From assembly GCF_003469185.1 (NCBI RefSeq), contig NZ_QSIL01000005.1, positions 1 to 64,000 of the forward strand: a DNA stretch of 64,000 bases, in the 5' to 3' direction. Within the stretch, counting starts at the first letter, position 1. The number at the start of each line of letters is the position of its first letter. The position numbers were made by a program, and so were the translations under genes. The notes beneath the pieces were generated by a model that saw nothing but the letters and a program-made list of their open reading frames with translations, was not told the DNA's origin and made no database searches. Shown here in pieces: positions 15,417-24,508 of the stretch. This DNA is from Collinsella sp. AM34-10. GTDB lineage: Bacteria > Actinomycetota > Coriobacteriia > Coriobacteriales > Coriobacteriaceae.

Positions 15417-16483
15417 TATGCGTTCCCCTGTTTGGTGCCCTTCATGCGGTACAGCGAGTCCGCAAGAATGGCAGGGTTGTTGACGCCAAAGTCGCCCAGG
15501 CGCTCCGGATCCTCGCTGATGTCGTCCATGAGCTCCTGCAGCGAGCCATACTCGTCGACGATCTTCTCGGCCACGCCGTCACGCACGACGGACACGCGCG
15601 AAAGCGTGCGCAGGCCCAGCGGCGTCATGACGGAGTCCTCGTCCAGGTCGTCGTAACCCAGAACCGCCGCCACATGCTGTGGGTCGGACAGGTCCTTAGG
15701 CGTCATGCGAGCGAGCTCGGCGCGAATCTTCTCGGCATTAGCCTCGGAAGAATCACTTGCGTAGTCGCGAATCATCAGGTCATACTCGGTATCCATGCTG
15801 GAGCCGGCGAGCTGCTCGAGCTGCATCTGCACGAGCTTGCCCTGGTTGCCCAGCTTGACGATGCAATCCTTAAGCTCGGTCTTTGCCTGCTGCATGATCT
15901 CGAAGCTCGAGAAAATACCGGTAATGTCGGCGAGCGTAACGTAGTCGTCGAGCTCGAGGGCCGTCAGACGCAGCAGGGAGCGGTCGAGCGACTGACGGGT
16001 AGTCTGGAGCGTGGCGACGAGCTGATTGACCGAGCTCATGATGGTGGTGACGGGCTGGATCTCGTAGCTCTTGCCGTGAACGTACACGTTGACGACGGCA
16101 CGACGGGCCGAAACCGAGATCACGATGGCGTCGGTGAGCACCGACATGCGAGCGGCAGTACGGTGACGCATGCCCGTCTCGCTCGTGGCAAGCGAGGGAT
16201 CGGGATTGAGGTGGAAGTTGGCGCGCAGGATCTGGGTGAGGTCGCCGTCGATAACGATGGCGCCGTCCATCTTGGAGAGCTCGAACAGACGGTTCGAGGT
16301 GAACGAAATGTTGAGCGGGAAGCCGTCGTTACCGGCAGCGAGCACGTTTTCGGTGTCGCCGACGCAGATAAGGGCGCCCAGGTGACCGGCGATGATCATG
16401 TCGAGGGCGGTACGGATCGGCTGACCAGGTGCCGTCAGGCGGATGGCCTGTTCCATACGCTTTTGCAGCTCGTTCTTATCCAA
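15416..16483 (-). CDS. disA: DNA integrity scanning protein, diadenylate cyclase DisA
   Basis: It makes c-di-AMP from two ATP. The DAC domain has MDGAIVIDGDL (DGA at about 73-75) and GMRHRTAARMS (RHR at about 106-108); a linker of helices and a C-terminal HhH domain (PERLGDFGVNNPAILADSLYRM) follow, the standard octamer-forming layout. Length of 355 is normal. The chosen start is TTG 16483 because GGGAGCGATGCC precedes it and the family begins about ten residues before MEQAIRL; ATG 16456 is the alternative. radA, its usual upstream neighbour, is absent. Confidence 0.95.
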   Translation of the reverse strand: MDKNELQKRMEQAIRLTAPGQPIRTALDMIIAGHLGALICVGDTENVLAAGNDGFPLNISFTSNRLFELSKMDGAIVIDGDLTQILRANFHLNPDPSLATSETGMRHRTAARMSVLTDAIVISVSARRAVVNVYVHGKSYEIQPVTTIMSSVNQLVATLQTTRQSLDRSLLRLTALELDDYVTLADITGIFSSFEIMQQAKTELKDCIVKLGNQGKLVQMQLEQLAGSSMDTEYDLMIRDYASDSSEANAEKIRAELARMTPKDLSDPQHVAAVLGYDDLDEDSVMTPLGLRTLSRVSVVRDGVAEKIVDEYGSLQELMDDISEDPERLGDFGVNNPAILADSLYRMKGTKQGNA

Positions 16484-16629
16484 GGCATCGCTCCCATCGT
16501 ATACGCTCCATAAACGCTAAATAGTTTCTCACGGTTTGTCCCCGCAGCAGCCACGAAATCCGATGCTTACAGAATGAGCGAACACCGCTTAGGTAGCTCA
16601 TTTGGGACGGGGCTCCTTTGACTGCTCAT

Positions 16630-16704
16630 GTGGTAGCATCGGGTCTCATATAAATGAGGGAGTAGTCGCGTAATCGGGCTCGCCCGCAGAGAGGGAGCCA
16701 GACT
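16630..16704 (+). promoter_or_regulatory. mntP leader, with possible Mn-responsive element
   Basis: TATAAA (16649-16654) is a -10 candidate. Downstream, GAGGGAGTAGTCGCG resembles the GGGGAGUAG loop of the yybP-ykoY manganese riboswitch, which often precedes mntP, and GGGAGCCAGACT recalls its second conserved loop. The leader is shorter than the usual aptamer and its helices are not clear, so this is only a suggestion. Confidence 0.3.
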
Positions 16705-17283
16705 ATGGGACTCGCAGAGCTCGTGTTGCTCGCCGTTGGCCTTTCGATGGACGCTTTTGCTGTTTCCATCTGCAAGGGTCTCGGCATGAAGAAGATCAAC
16801 CTTAAAGTCGCCGTGGTGCTCGGTCTGTTCTTTGGCGGCTTTCAGGCCGGCATGCCCGTAATCGGATGGGCGCTCGGCAGTCAATTCATGGACATCATCG
16901 GACCCATCGACCATTGGATCGCCTTTATCCTATTGGCCTTTATCGGCGGCAAAATGCTGTGGGAAGCCTTTACCGAAGACGAGGATGAGGGCGACGGCAA
17001 GGATGCTGAAAAAATTGACCTGGCAGAATATCTGATTCTTGCCATTGCCACCTCGATTGACGCCCTAGCCGTAGGTATCTCGTTTGCGGCGCTCTCGGTT
17101 GACATCGTTCCCGCTGTATCGCTTATCGGCGTCACAACGTTTATCTTCTCCGTCGCCGGCGTAGCGATCGGCCATACCTTTGGCGCGCGTTACGAAAAAC
17201 CCGCCACCATCGTGGGTGGCGTCGTACTCGTCCTCATCGGGCTTAAGATCTTACTTGAGCATCTGGGGATCCTCACGATATAA
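16705..17283 (+). CDS. mntP: Manganese efflux pump MntP
   Basis: A six-helix membrane exporter of Mn(II). The two DUF204 repeats are clear: LAVGLSMDAFAVSICKGLG with the conserved Asp in the first and IATSIDALAVGISFA in the second, separated by an acidic cytoplasmic loop (EDEDEGDGKDAEK). The length of 192 is normal. GAGAGGGAGCC lies before ATG 16705. It stands alone between disA and hipBA. Confidence 0.95.
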   Translation: MGLAELVLLAVGLSMDAFAVSICKGLGMKKINLKVAVVLGLFFGGFQAGMPVIGWALGSQFMDIIGPIDHWIAFILLAFIGGKMLWEAFTEDEDEGDGKDAEKIDLAEYLILAIATSIDALAVGISFAALSVDIVPAVSLIGVTTFIFSVAGVAIGHTFGARYEKPATIVGGVVLVLIGLKILLEHLGILTI

Positions 17284-17323
17284 AAAACGCCTCTCATAAG
17301 CCAACGTCAATGTAGGGGTCTCA

Positions 17324-17392
17324 TGCAGAGTTTTGCATAATGCCTATTCGTGCAGACTTTTGCATGTCATACTAATATGCAAAAGTCTGCAC
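17324..17392 (+). promoter_or_regulatory. hipBA operator: 16-bp palindrome plus extra half-site
   Basis: A perfect inverted repeat GTGCAGACTTTTGCAT (17350-17365) with its complement (17377-17392) is separated by 11 bp that contain the -10-like CATACT. A third, single half-site TGCAGAGTTTTGCAT is at 17324-17338. The palindrome ends 14 bp before the hipB start. This is the arrangement expected for autorepression by a HipB dimer. Confidence 0.8.
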
Positions 17393-17406
17393 GTTAGGAG
17401 ATCGCC

Positions 17407-17877
17407 GTGGATACCCTTCCCATCACCACACCGCGCCAAGCTGGCATCTACGTGCGCCAGGCACGCGAGGCACAGGGAATCACCCGTGCGGCGCTCGCTA
17501 AAAAAGCCGGTGTTTCGGAGCGCCTGCTCGCATCGCTCGAGCTAGGAGATGCCACCGGCATTCGACTCGACAAGCTATTGGCAATCTTCAATGCTCTCGG
17601 ACTGGCGCTCGCCGCTCAAGGGGATATAGGCGAAACGAAAAATGAGCAATCAGCCAACGTTCCGCGTGCCGATTTGCAACCTCACAGTACCCCCAGACGC
17701 CATCGCGCTCAACGTCCCTCTCATAGCTACCGTTGCTGCGCCGCCATTCCGGTTCTTGCAGACGCCCCCTTTACGTCTGAACTCTACGACAAAGCCTTCG
17801 CAGATTTCGCCATGTCCAATCTCGGAGTCTCGATTGCCGCAAACGCATCTGTCCAACCAAAGCCTGACGGGAAATAG
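17407..17877 (+). CDS. hipB: HipB-type antitoxin, XRE family HTH, 156 aa
   Basis: The N-terminal 75 residues are an XRE HTH: GIYVRQAREAQGITRAALAKKAGVSERLLASLELGDATGIRLDKLLAIFNALGL. The GTG start at 17407 has AGGAG seven bases upstream. The C-terminal 80 residues are unusual: a basic segment (PRRHRAQRPSHSYRCC) followed by PFTSELYDKAFADFAMSNLGVSIAANA. An overlapping +1 frame reads PDAIALNVPLIATVAAPPF over the same stretch, so a pair of compensating frameshifts in the middle of the gene is possible. It is 3 bp from hipA. Confidence 0.8.
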   Translation: MDTLPITTPRQAGIYVRQAREAQGITRAALAKKAGVSERLLASLELGDATGIRLDKLLAIFNALGLALAAQGDIGETKNEQSANVPRADLQPHSTPRRHRAQRPSHSYRCCAAIPVLADAPFTSELYDKAFADFAMSNLGVSIAANASVQPKPDGK

Positions 17878-17880
17878 CCA

Positions 17881-19185
17881 ATGGCCAGAACATCACTTCG
17901 GACCATTATTTGCGGCGTACCTGCGGGAACGCTCACGCAAGATGAGAACGGTCTTATCAGCTTTACCTACGATCATGACTATGACGGGCCAGCCCTATCG
18001 ACCAACATACCCGTATCGAATCGCACATACGGACAACAGGTCATGAATCCGTACCTGTTTGGCCTTCTACCCGACAGCGAGGATCAGCGAAAAGCGATTG
18101 CTGCCGAATTCGACGTTAGACCCAACAATGCCGTTGCGCTACTCAGCCATATCGGACTTGACTGTCCGGGTGGAGTGCAGTTTTGTGCCGAAGAAGACGT
18201 CAACGCCGTCCTGCATCGCACCAGCGAATACCGCCCTATAGGCGATCACGAGATTGCGCTGCGTCTCAAGTCGATCAGAGATGACCGCGATGCATCGTGG
18301 ATGGGTCTAGATGAAAGTTGGTCACTTGGAGGCAACCAGGGCAAGTTCGCACTCGCACTCATAGACGGTCGCTGGTGCGAATGTGTGGGCTCCTCGCCCA
18401 CGACGCATATTTTCAAAAATGGCGTTATCGGATTTAAACTCGAGGCTCTCAATGAGTTTGTCTGCATGAAAAGCGCCCAGCGCGCCGGTATCGCAACGGC
18501 AAACGTCGAATATCGTATGTTTGAGGACGAACCTGCCCTCATTGTTGAGCGCTATGACCGCATGAAAGTCGAAGACGGAACGATCAGGCGTCTACATCAA
18601 GAAGACCTCTGCCAGGCACTTGGGGTGATGCCCGCCCAAAAGTACACGGCAGACGGCGGCCCGACCACCCGCGACATTCAAGAGCTCCTCATAAATACGA
18701 GCCACCATCAACTTAACCTGTATCTGTTTACGCAAATACTGTTCTTCAACGCCATTATCGGCGCACCGGATGCGCATGCGAAAAACTATTCCCTGCTCCT
18801 TGGAAACGACGGCGCAGCCATGATGGCTCGAATGTACGATGTCGCATCGGGTTTGGCATATGAGCGCATGCGCCGCCGAGCGCGCCTTGCCATGAGCGTT
18901 GGCGGCGAAAACCGTGTGGGACGCATCGGTCCAGGCGCTATCCGCCGATACCACGGTATGGGCGACCCCGCGCTGGAGGCGGCGCTTACCGATGCCGGGC
19001 TATCCGAGAAGTTTTGCTTTGCGGCCATGATGGACCTCGCCTACGAGGTACCCATTTGCATGGAAGAGGTCATGGACGAATATGCCGACCTGCCCGGCAT
19101 GGCGGACCTGCGCGAGCATATGCTCGGCCCCGTCCGCGAAAACTGCCAGCGCACCATCGACCTCATCAAGGCGGATATGGGCTAG
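17881..19185 (+). CDS. hipA: HipA-type serine/threonine kinase toxin, 434 aa
   Basis: A HipA-family kinase; the E. coli protein phosphorylates glutamyl-tRNA synthetase. The N-terminal domain has NPYLFGLLPDSEDQR; the P-loop-like SLGGNQGKFAL binds ATP; THIFK supplies the Lys; the catalytic loop GAPDAHAKNYSLL (Asp near 295) and MYDVASG (DFG-like) are intact. The length is normal. The gene starts 3 bp after hipB. The target of this kinase is not predictable from sequence. Confidence 0.9.
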   Translation: MARTSLRTIICGVPAGTLTQDENGLISFTYDHDYDGPALSTNIPVSNRTYGQQVMNPYLFGLLPDSEDQRKAIAAEFDVRPNNAVALLSHIGLDCPGGVQFCAEEDVNAVLHRTSEYRPIGDHEIALRLKSIRDDRDASWMGLDESWSLGGNQGKFALALIDGRWCECVGSSPTTHIFKNGVIGFKLEALNEFVCMKSAQRAGIATANVEYRMFEDEPALIVERYDRMKVEDGTIRRLHQEDLCQALGVMPAQKYTADGGPTTRDIQELLINTSHHQLNLYLFTQILFFNAIIGAPDAHAKNYSLLLGNDGAAMMARMYDVASGLAYERMRRRARLAMSVGGENRVGRIGPGAIRRYHGMGDPALEAALTDAGLSEKFCFAAMMDLAYEVPICMEEVMDEYADLPGMADLREHMLGPVRENCQRTIDLIKADMG

Positions 19186-19216
19186 ACGCCAATCAATTTC
19201 CCATTTCTTAAAAGAA

Positions 19217-19257
19217 GAGAGGGGGCACCCGTCGCAAAAGCTCAGATGCCCCCTCTC
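19217..19257. terminator. Terminator between convergent hipA and pepD
   Basis: An 11-bp stem (GAGAGGGGGCA at 19217-19227 with TGCCCCCTCTC at 19247-19257) follows hipA by 30 bp. A-rich sequence precedes it, so it can serve pepD on the other strand. Confidence 0.8.
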
Positions 19258-19312
19258 ATAATGTCATTTGCAATCCGCTAGCACGTGGCTCGGACTGCTG
19301 CTAGCGCAACCT

Positions 19313-20770
19313 TTACGCAGCGAGGCGCTTGAGGACGTCGATGAGCAGCTCGTAGAAGCGCTCGGCAGAAGCGAGCTCCATGCTCTCGTCCGGGGTGTGG
19401 ACATCGGAGAGCGTCGGGCCCACGGCGATGGCGTCCAGGCCGTGCAGGGCCTCGGCAAACAGGCCGCACTCAAGGCCGGCGTGAATGGACTCGATGCGCA
19501 GCTCGGAGCCAAAGAGCTCGCGATAGCTCTCGACAAAGATGTCGCGGACCGGCGAATGCTCGGCATAGCTCCAGCCGGGATACTCGAACTCGAACTTGGC
19601 GTCGAAGCCCAGGACATCGGCCAGCGTCTGCAGGCGGTCCTTGAACTCGTTCTGCAGCGAGGTAATCGAGGAGCGCGGGGACAGCATGATCTTGACCTCG
19701 TCGTCAGAAGTGGCAACCACACCGATGTTGGAGGAAACCTCGACGGAGCCGTCGGTGGCGACGTTGCGGCGAATCACGCCGTTAGGGGCAAGACGCAGGG
19801 CGCGGATGAGGGCAAGCGCAGACTTCTGGTCCATGGCCTCGACCTCGGTGTCGTCGGCAATCTCGACGGTGCAGGTAAAGCCGGGGTCAAAGACCTCGAG
19901 CTCGGCAGTGACGTCGGCAATGATGCCCTTTGCGATCTGGGCCGCGGCCTCGGCGGCAGCGTGATCAGTGTAGACCAGCTCGGCCTTGCACTCACGGTTG
20001 ATGGCGTTGTCCTTAGTGCCGCCGTTAAAGCTGACGATGGCGGGCTCGCCGGCGACCATCAGGCGGTCGATGATGCGGGCCATGATGAGGTTGCCGTTGC
20101 CGCGCTCCAGGTGGATGTCGGCGCCGGAGTGACCACCCAGCAGGCCGGAGATCTCGAGCGTAAGGGTGCTGCCGGTCTTGTGCTCGCGCACGATCGGGCA
20201 GGTGTAGGTAACGACGACACCGCCGGCGCAGCTGACGGTGGCCACGCCCTCCTCCTCGGAATCGAGGTTGATCATGGTGCGGGCGCTAATCTGGGACTTG
20301 TCGAGCGTCTCGGCGCCAACCAGGCCAGTCTCCTCGTCGGTGGTGAACACGCACTCGAGGGCCGGATGAGCAATCGAATCGTCGTTGAGCACGGTGAGCA
20401 TCAGAGCGACAGCAATGCCGTTGTCGGCGCCCAGGGTGGTGCCGTTAGCGGTGAGGACGCCGTCCTTGACGACCAGGTCGATACCATCGGTCGTAAAGTC
20501 GTGCTCAACGGAGCCAAGCTTGTCGCACACCATGTCGATGTGGCCCTGCAGCATCACGGTCGGGGCATTCTCGGCGCCGGCAGATGCGGGCTTACGAATG
20601 ATGACGTTGTAGACCTCGTCCTGATACACGTCGAGGCCGCGCTCCTTGGCAAACGCAACCAAGAAATCGCTGATGCCCTTCTCGTTGCCAGACCCACGGG
20701 GGATTGCGCTGATCTCCTCAAAGAAATGGAACAGCTGGGCGGGCTCGTAGCCAGTAATCTTGTAGTCCAT
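19313..20770 (-). CDS. pepD: Aminoacyl-histidine dipeptidase (Xaa-His dipeptidase)
   Basis: An M20-type di-zinc dipeptidase. Conserved elements include FEEISAIPRGSGNEKGISDFL, MLQGHIDMVCDK (His/Asp ligands near 80), TLGADNGIAVALML, and FTTDEETGLVGAETLD with the catalytic Glu pair. The length of 485 is normal. GGAGGCACC stands before ATG 20770; the longer frame to 20875 has no site. It is a single-gene unit between terminators. Confidence 0.95.
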   Translation of the reverse strand: MDYKITGYEPAQLFHFFEEISAIPRGSGNEKGISDFLVAFAKERGLDVYQDEVYNVIIRKPASAGAENAPTVMLQGHIDMVCDKLGSVEHDFTTDGIDLVVKDGVLTANGTTLGADNGIAVALMLTVLNDDSIAHPALECVFTTDEETGLVGAETLDKSQISARTMINLDSEEEGVATVSCAGGVVVTYTCPIVREHKTGSTLTLEISGLLGGHSGADIHLERGNGNLIMARIIDRLMVAGEPAIVSFNGGTKDNAINRECKAELVYTDHAAAEAAAQIAKGIIADVTAELEVFDPGFTCTVEIADDTEVEAMDQKSALALIRALRLAPNGVIRRNVATDGSVEVSSNIGVVATSDDEVKIMLSPRSSITSLQNEFKDRLQTLADVLGFDAKFEFEYPGWSYAEHSPVRDIFVESYRELFGSELRIESIHAGLECGLFAEALHGLDAIAVGPTLSDVHTPDESMELASAERFYELLIDVLKRLAA

Positions 20771-20927
20771 GGTGCCTCCTTGGCGCAACTGGTTAGACAA
20801 TAAGACATGCGCCTTGTATATTCCCAGACTTCGTTTGCATAAACCACTCGAAAACGCCGAGCGCCCTCGCATCATCGGCTAACGGTGGACCGCATAGCGT
20901 AACGGTCACAACTTCACAGCTCTACAA

Positions 20928-20957
20928 ATCGAGGCGCCCTTGCCGGAACGCCTCGAT
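20928..20957 (-). terminator. Terminator of clpC
   Basis: A 9-bp stem ATCGAGGCG (20928-20936) with CGCCTCGAT (20949-20957) is followed on the minus strand by TTGTAG. It is 27 bp after the clpC stop. Confidence 0.65.
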
Positions 20958-20983
20958 TGCACAGATCAAATTGTCGCCACACC

Positions 20984-23626
20984 CTACAGCGCGCCGGAAC
21001 CGGCTTGCATCATGCCGCCGGGGCCCGAGGTCACGCCGCCGCTCACGGGCGCGGCGTTGCCGGTGTGCGGTGCCGCCGGGGCGGTATCGCCACCGAGCGT
21101 GCCCGCCGGACGCGGTGCCGGGATCTCGCCCGTGCCGTGGCTAAAGACAAACTTGCCATCGGCCACGTCGCACAGGACGGTATCGCCCTCGCCCCACTCG
21201 CCGGCCAGAAGCTCCTCGGACAGCGGGTCCTCGATGAGCTTTTGGATGGCACGGCGCAGCGGACGCGCACCGTTGGTGAGGTCGGTGCCCTCGGCCACGA
21301 TCTTGTCATAGGCCGCATCGGTGAGCTTGATGTTCATGCCGTTGGCAATCAAACGCTGACGCAGGTCGTCCACCAGCAGGTGCGCGATCTTGGTGAGATT
21401 CTCGCCCGAGAGCTTCTGGAACACCACGATGTCATCGATACGGTTGAGCAGCTCGGGGCGGAACAGGCGCTTGAGCTCGCCCATCGCGCGACCACGGATC
21501 TCACTCGACGTGAGACCCTGCTCGCCGGTGGTGCCAAAGCCCACGCTCGCATCCTGCGCAATCTCGCGGGCGCCCACGTTGGACGTCATGATGATCACGG
21601 TGTTGCGGAAGTCTACCGTCTTGCCCTGGCTATCGGTCAGGCGGCCCTCCTCCAGCACCTGCAGCAAGATGTTGAAGATATCGGGGTGCGCCTTCTCGAT
21701 CTCGTCGAACAGCACGACCGAGTACGGGTGACGACGAACGGCCTTGGTGAGCTGGCCGCCCTCGTCGTGACCGACGTAACCCGGAGGGCTACCGATGAGC
21801 TTGGAGACCTCGAACTCGCTACCGAACTCGGACATGTCGAAGCTGATGAGCGCATCCTTGCTGCCAAAGAGGTACTCGGCGAGCGTCTTGGCGAGCTCGG
21901 TCTTGCCCGTGCCGGTGGGACCCAGGAAGATAAAGCTGCCGCCGGGGCGACGCGGATCCTTGAGCGGCGAGCGGCTGCGGCGTACGGCCTTGGCAACTGC
22001 CTCGACAGCCTCGTCCTGACCGATGATGCGCGTCTTGAGCACGCTTTCGGCCTGCAGCAGGCGACGGCTCTCGCTCTCGGTAAGCGAGGACACCGGTACG
22101 CCCGAAGTCACGGACACGATATCGGCGATCTGACTCACATCGATGGTGAGCGGGCTGGCGTCGAGCTCGGCGGTCCAGGCGGCCTTGGCCTCGGCGAGCT
22201 CAATCTCGGCGGCCTTCTGCCGCTCGGTAATCTCGGCGGCCTTGTTCATGTCGTCGCTCTCGGTGGCCTCCTGCGCGGCGGCCTTGAGCTCCTCTATGCG
22301 ATGCTCGGCCTCGCGCACCGGCTCGGGCGCGCGATTCGCGGCGATGCGAGCGCGGGCACCGGCCTCGTCAATGAGGTCGATGGCCTTATCGGGCAGGAAG
22401 CGATCCTGGATGTAGCGGTTGGAAAGGTTCGCGGCGGCCTCGATAGCACCCTGCGTATAGCGCACATGGTGGTGCTCCTCGTAGCGCGGCTTGAGCGCGG
22501 TCAGGATCTTGACCGTGTCCTCGACGCTCGGCTCCTCGACATCGATGGTCTGGAAGCGACGCTCGAAGGCCGGGTCCTTGGTGAGGTACTTGCGGAATTC
22601 CTCGGCCGTGGTGGCGCCGATAATCTGGAAGGCACCGCGCGCGAGCACGGGCTTGAGCATAGAGCTCGCGTCGATGGAGCCCTCAGCAGAACCGGCACCG
22701 ATGATGGTGTGCATCTCGTCGATAAACAGGATGACGTCGTCGGCTTCGGTGGCCTCCTGGATCACGTTCTTGAGGCGCTCCTCAAACTCGCCGCGATACT
22801 TGGCACCCGCCACGAGGCCCGGCAGGTCGAGCGTCCAGATATTCTGGTTCATGAGGTTCTCGGGCACGTTGCCGGCTGCAATCTGCTGAGCCAGGCCCTC
22901 GACGATGGCCGTCTTGCCCACGCCGGGGTCGCCCAGAATGAGCGGGTTGTTCTTGGTGCGGCGCGAAAGAATTTCCATCATACGCTGGACTTCCTTTTCG
23001 CGACCAATTACAGGGTCGAGCTCGCCGTCGCGCGCCTTCTGCGTGAGGTTGGTCGCGAACTGCTTAAGCGTATCGGTGCCACTCCCCTTTTGCTGAGAGG
23101 CATCCGAGCCGCTAAAGAACGGCAGGCCCGCACCGGGACGCCCGGCACCGGCGCCGGCGAGCGGACGCTTCTTGTCCTGGTCCTTGGCAGTGAGTTTCTC
23201 GATAGCCTTTTTGATAGAGGCGGACGACACACCCAGGCGCATGAGGATGTCCATGGCCATGCCGTTGCCCTCTTCGACGATGCCGATCAGCAAGTGCTCG
23301 GTCGACACGTAGGTCTGGTTATTCTCACGCGCCACGCGGAATGAACGCTCCATAACGCTAATGACGAGCGGCGTAAAGGCGAGCTTAGCCGCCTCGGTCT
23401 CCTCACTGGGCTCGGGAACCGTGGTCTGGACCTCCTTGAGGGTGTCCATGATGTCGTCGTAGGAGATATCAAGCGAGCGCAGTGCCTCGGCGGCAATGCC
23501 CTCGTCCTCCTTGGCAAGCGCGAGCAGCAGGTGCTCGGTGCCCACCTTATTTGAATGAAGATCGAGCGCCTCCTGTTTGGCCATCGACATGACCTTGCGC
23601 GCTCGATCGGTAAATCTATCTAACAT
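20984..23626 (-). CDS. clpC: ATP-dependent Clp protease ATP-binding subunit ClpC
   Basis: An AAA+ unfoldase that feeds ClpP. Two Clp-N repeats ([34 protein letters not shown]), a linker, D1 with Walker [11 protein letters not shown], an M-domain/UVR-like coiled segment ([27 protein letters not shown]), and D2 with [10 protein letters not shown] and [15 protein letters not shown]. The C-terminus has an additional Gly/Pro/Ala-rich tail (about 50 residues). ATG 23626 is preceded by AAGGAAACGAGC. No CtsR box or mcsAB genes are nearby, so regulation differs from Bacilli. Confidence 0.95.
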   Translation of the reverse strand: MLDRFTDRARKVMSMAKQEALDLHSNKVGTEHLLLALAKEDEGIAAEALRSLDISYDDIMDTLKEVQTTVPEPSEETEAAKLAFTPLVISVMERSFRVARENNQTYVSTEHLLIGIVEEGNGMAMDILMRLGVSSASIKKAIEKLTAKDQDKKRPLAGAGAGRPGAGLPFFSGSDASQQKGSGTDTLKQFATNLTQKARDGELDPVIGREKEVQRMMEILSRRTKNNPLILGDPGVGKTAIVEGLAQQIAAGNVPENLMNQNIWTLDLPGLVAGAKYRGEFEERLKNVIQEATEADDVILFIDEMHTIIGAGSAEGSIDASSMLKPVLARGAFQIIGATTAEEFRKYLTKDPAFERRFQTIDVEEPSVEDTVKILTALKPRYEEHHHVRYTQGAIEAAANLSNRYIQDRFLPDKAIDLIDEAGARARIAANRAPEPVREAEHRIEELKAAAQEATESDDMNKAAEITERQKAAEIELAEAKAAWTAELDASPLTIDVSQIADIVSVTSGVPVSSLTESESRRLLQAESVLKTRIIGQDEAVEAVAKAVRRSRSPLKDPRRPGGSFIFLGPTGTGKTELAKTLAEYLFGSKDALISFDMSEFGSEFEVSKLIGSPPGYVGHDEGGQLTKAVRRHPYSVVLFDEIEKAHPDIFNILLQVLEEGRLTDSQGKTVDFRNTVIIMTSNVGAREIAQDASVGFGTTGEQGLTSSEIRGRAMGELKRLFRPELLNRIDDIVVFQKLSGENLTKIAHLLVDDLRQRLIANGMNIKLTDAAYDKIVAEGTDLTNGARPLRRAIQKLIEDPLSEELLAGEWGEGDTVLCDVADGKFVFSHGTGEIPAPRPAGTLGGDTAPAAPHTGNAAPVSGGVTSGPGGMMQAGSGAL

Positions 23627-23818
23627 GCTCGTTTCCTTACATGAGTTCATCGAAATCAAAACGCCCGCCCGTCGGCGGCGCTTTTGTCTCTTTACCCACA
23701 GGTTGTCTATGTTAACAGCTGGAGGAATATCTATAAACCCGGCTCACATGAATGCAGGTTATGACCGCATCGCGGGACTCACCGCGCGATGCGCGACAGG
23801 CGCCCCGCAAGAGAAACC

Positions 23819-24508
23819 CTAGGCGTCTTTCACCACGTCGGGACTCGTCGCACGCGATGCGCGATAGGCATCGGCCTCCTTGGAGACGCGTTCGAGCAGC
23901 TCGGATGTATCGACGCCCTCGACTTGCGCGACCGTTTCCACCGTCTGCATGGCGACCGCCCTCAGGTACGCGCACGCGCTGTCCCCCAGCTGCTCGAGGT
24001 CTATCTCCTCGCCGCCCTCCCGGGCAAAGCCGACCGCCATCACAAAGTCCATGATGCCCGAGACCAGAAAGCCCACCGCAAAGCTCGAATCCGCCTTGAG
24101 CTCTTCTCCGTCGGGGTGGACGATCTCTCTCACGCGGTCGATGATGATCGTATGGATGCCCTGCACGACCTGCTCGGCGGCACCCGCCCTCATGGTGATG
24201 ACGATGCGCCGCAGCAGGCAGCGGACGTCGCGCCGGTCGAACGCCGAAAGGTCGCCCTCGCTCGAAAAATGCCAGAGGGCATCGGTGATGAGCTCGTTAT
24301 CCTGCAGCAGTTGGGCTATGGCGATGGCGACGAGTTCATCGAAATCGTGAAAATAGTAGTAAAACGTTCCGCGATTGCACCGGGCGGCGCGGGTCACCTC
24401 GCCAACCGACAGCTCGAAGATGCTGTTGTTCTCGATGAGCTCCCAAAACGCCTCGATGATACGGGTGCGTGCATCGGGCGCATCGGCGTCCTTACGCGGT
24501 CTCGCCAT
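23819..24508 (-). CDS. TetR-family transcriptional regulator
   Basis: The N-terminus is a TetR HTH: ARTRIIEAFWELIENNSIFELSVGEVTRAARCNRGTFYYYFHDFDELV. The C-terminal ligand domain is helical. The start is ATG 24508 (MARPRK); a GTG at 24517 is possible. The gene overlaps the 3' end of the CoA-activase gene by 17 bp, so the two are cotranscribed, and it most likely represses its own operon through the perfect palindrome at 28981-29001. Confidence 0.9.
   Translation of the reverse strand: MARPRKDADAPDARTRIIEAFWELIENNSIFELSVGEVTRAARCNRGTFYYYFHDFDELVAIAIAQLLQDNELITDALWHFSSEGDLSAFDRRDVRCLLRRIVITMRAGAAEQVVQGIHTIIIDRVREIVHPDGEELKADSSFAVGFLVSGIMDFVMAVGFAREGGEEIDLEQLGDSACAYLRAVAMQTVETVAQVEGVDTSELLERVSKEADAYRASRATSPDVVKDA

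Noticed and set aside
20957..23344. 795-codon plus-strand frame opposite clpC
   Set aside because: Antisense shadow of clpC; no family resemblance and no start signal.
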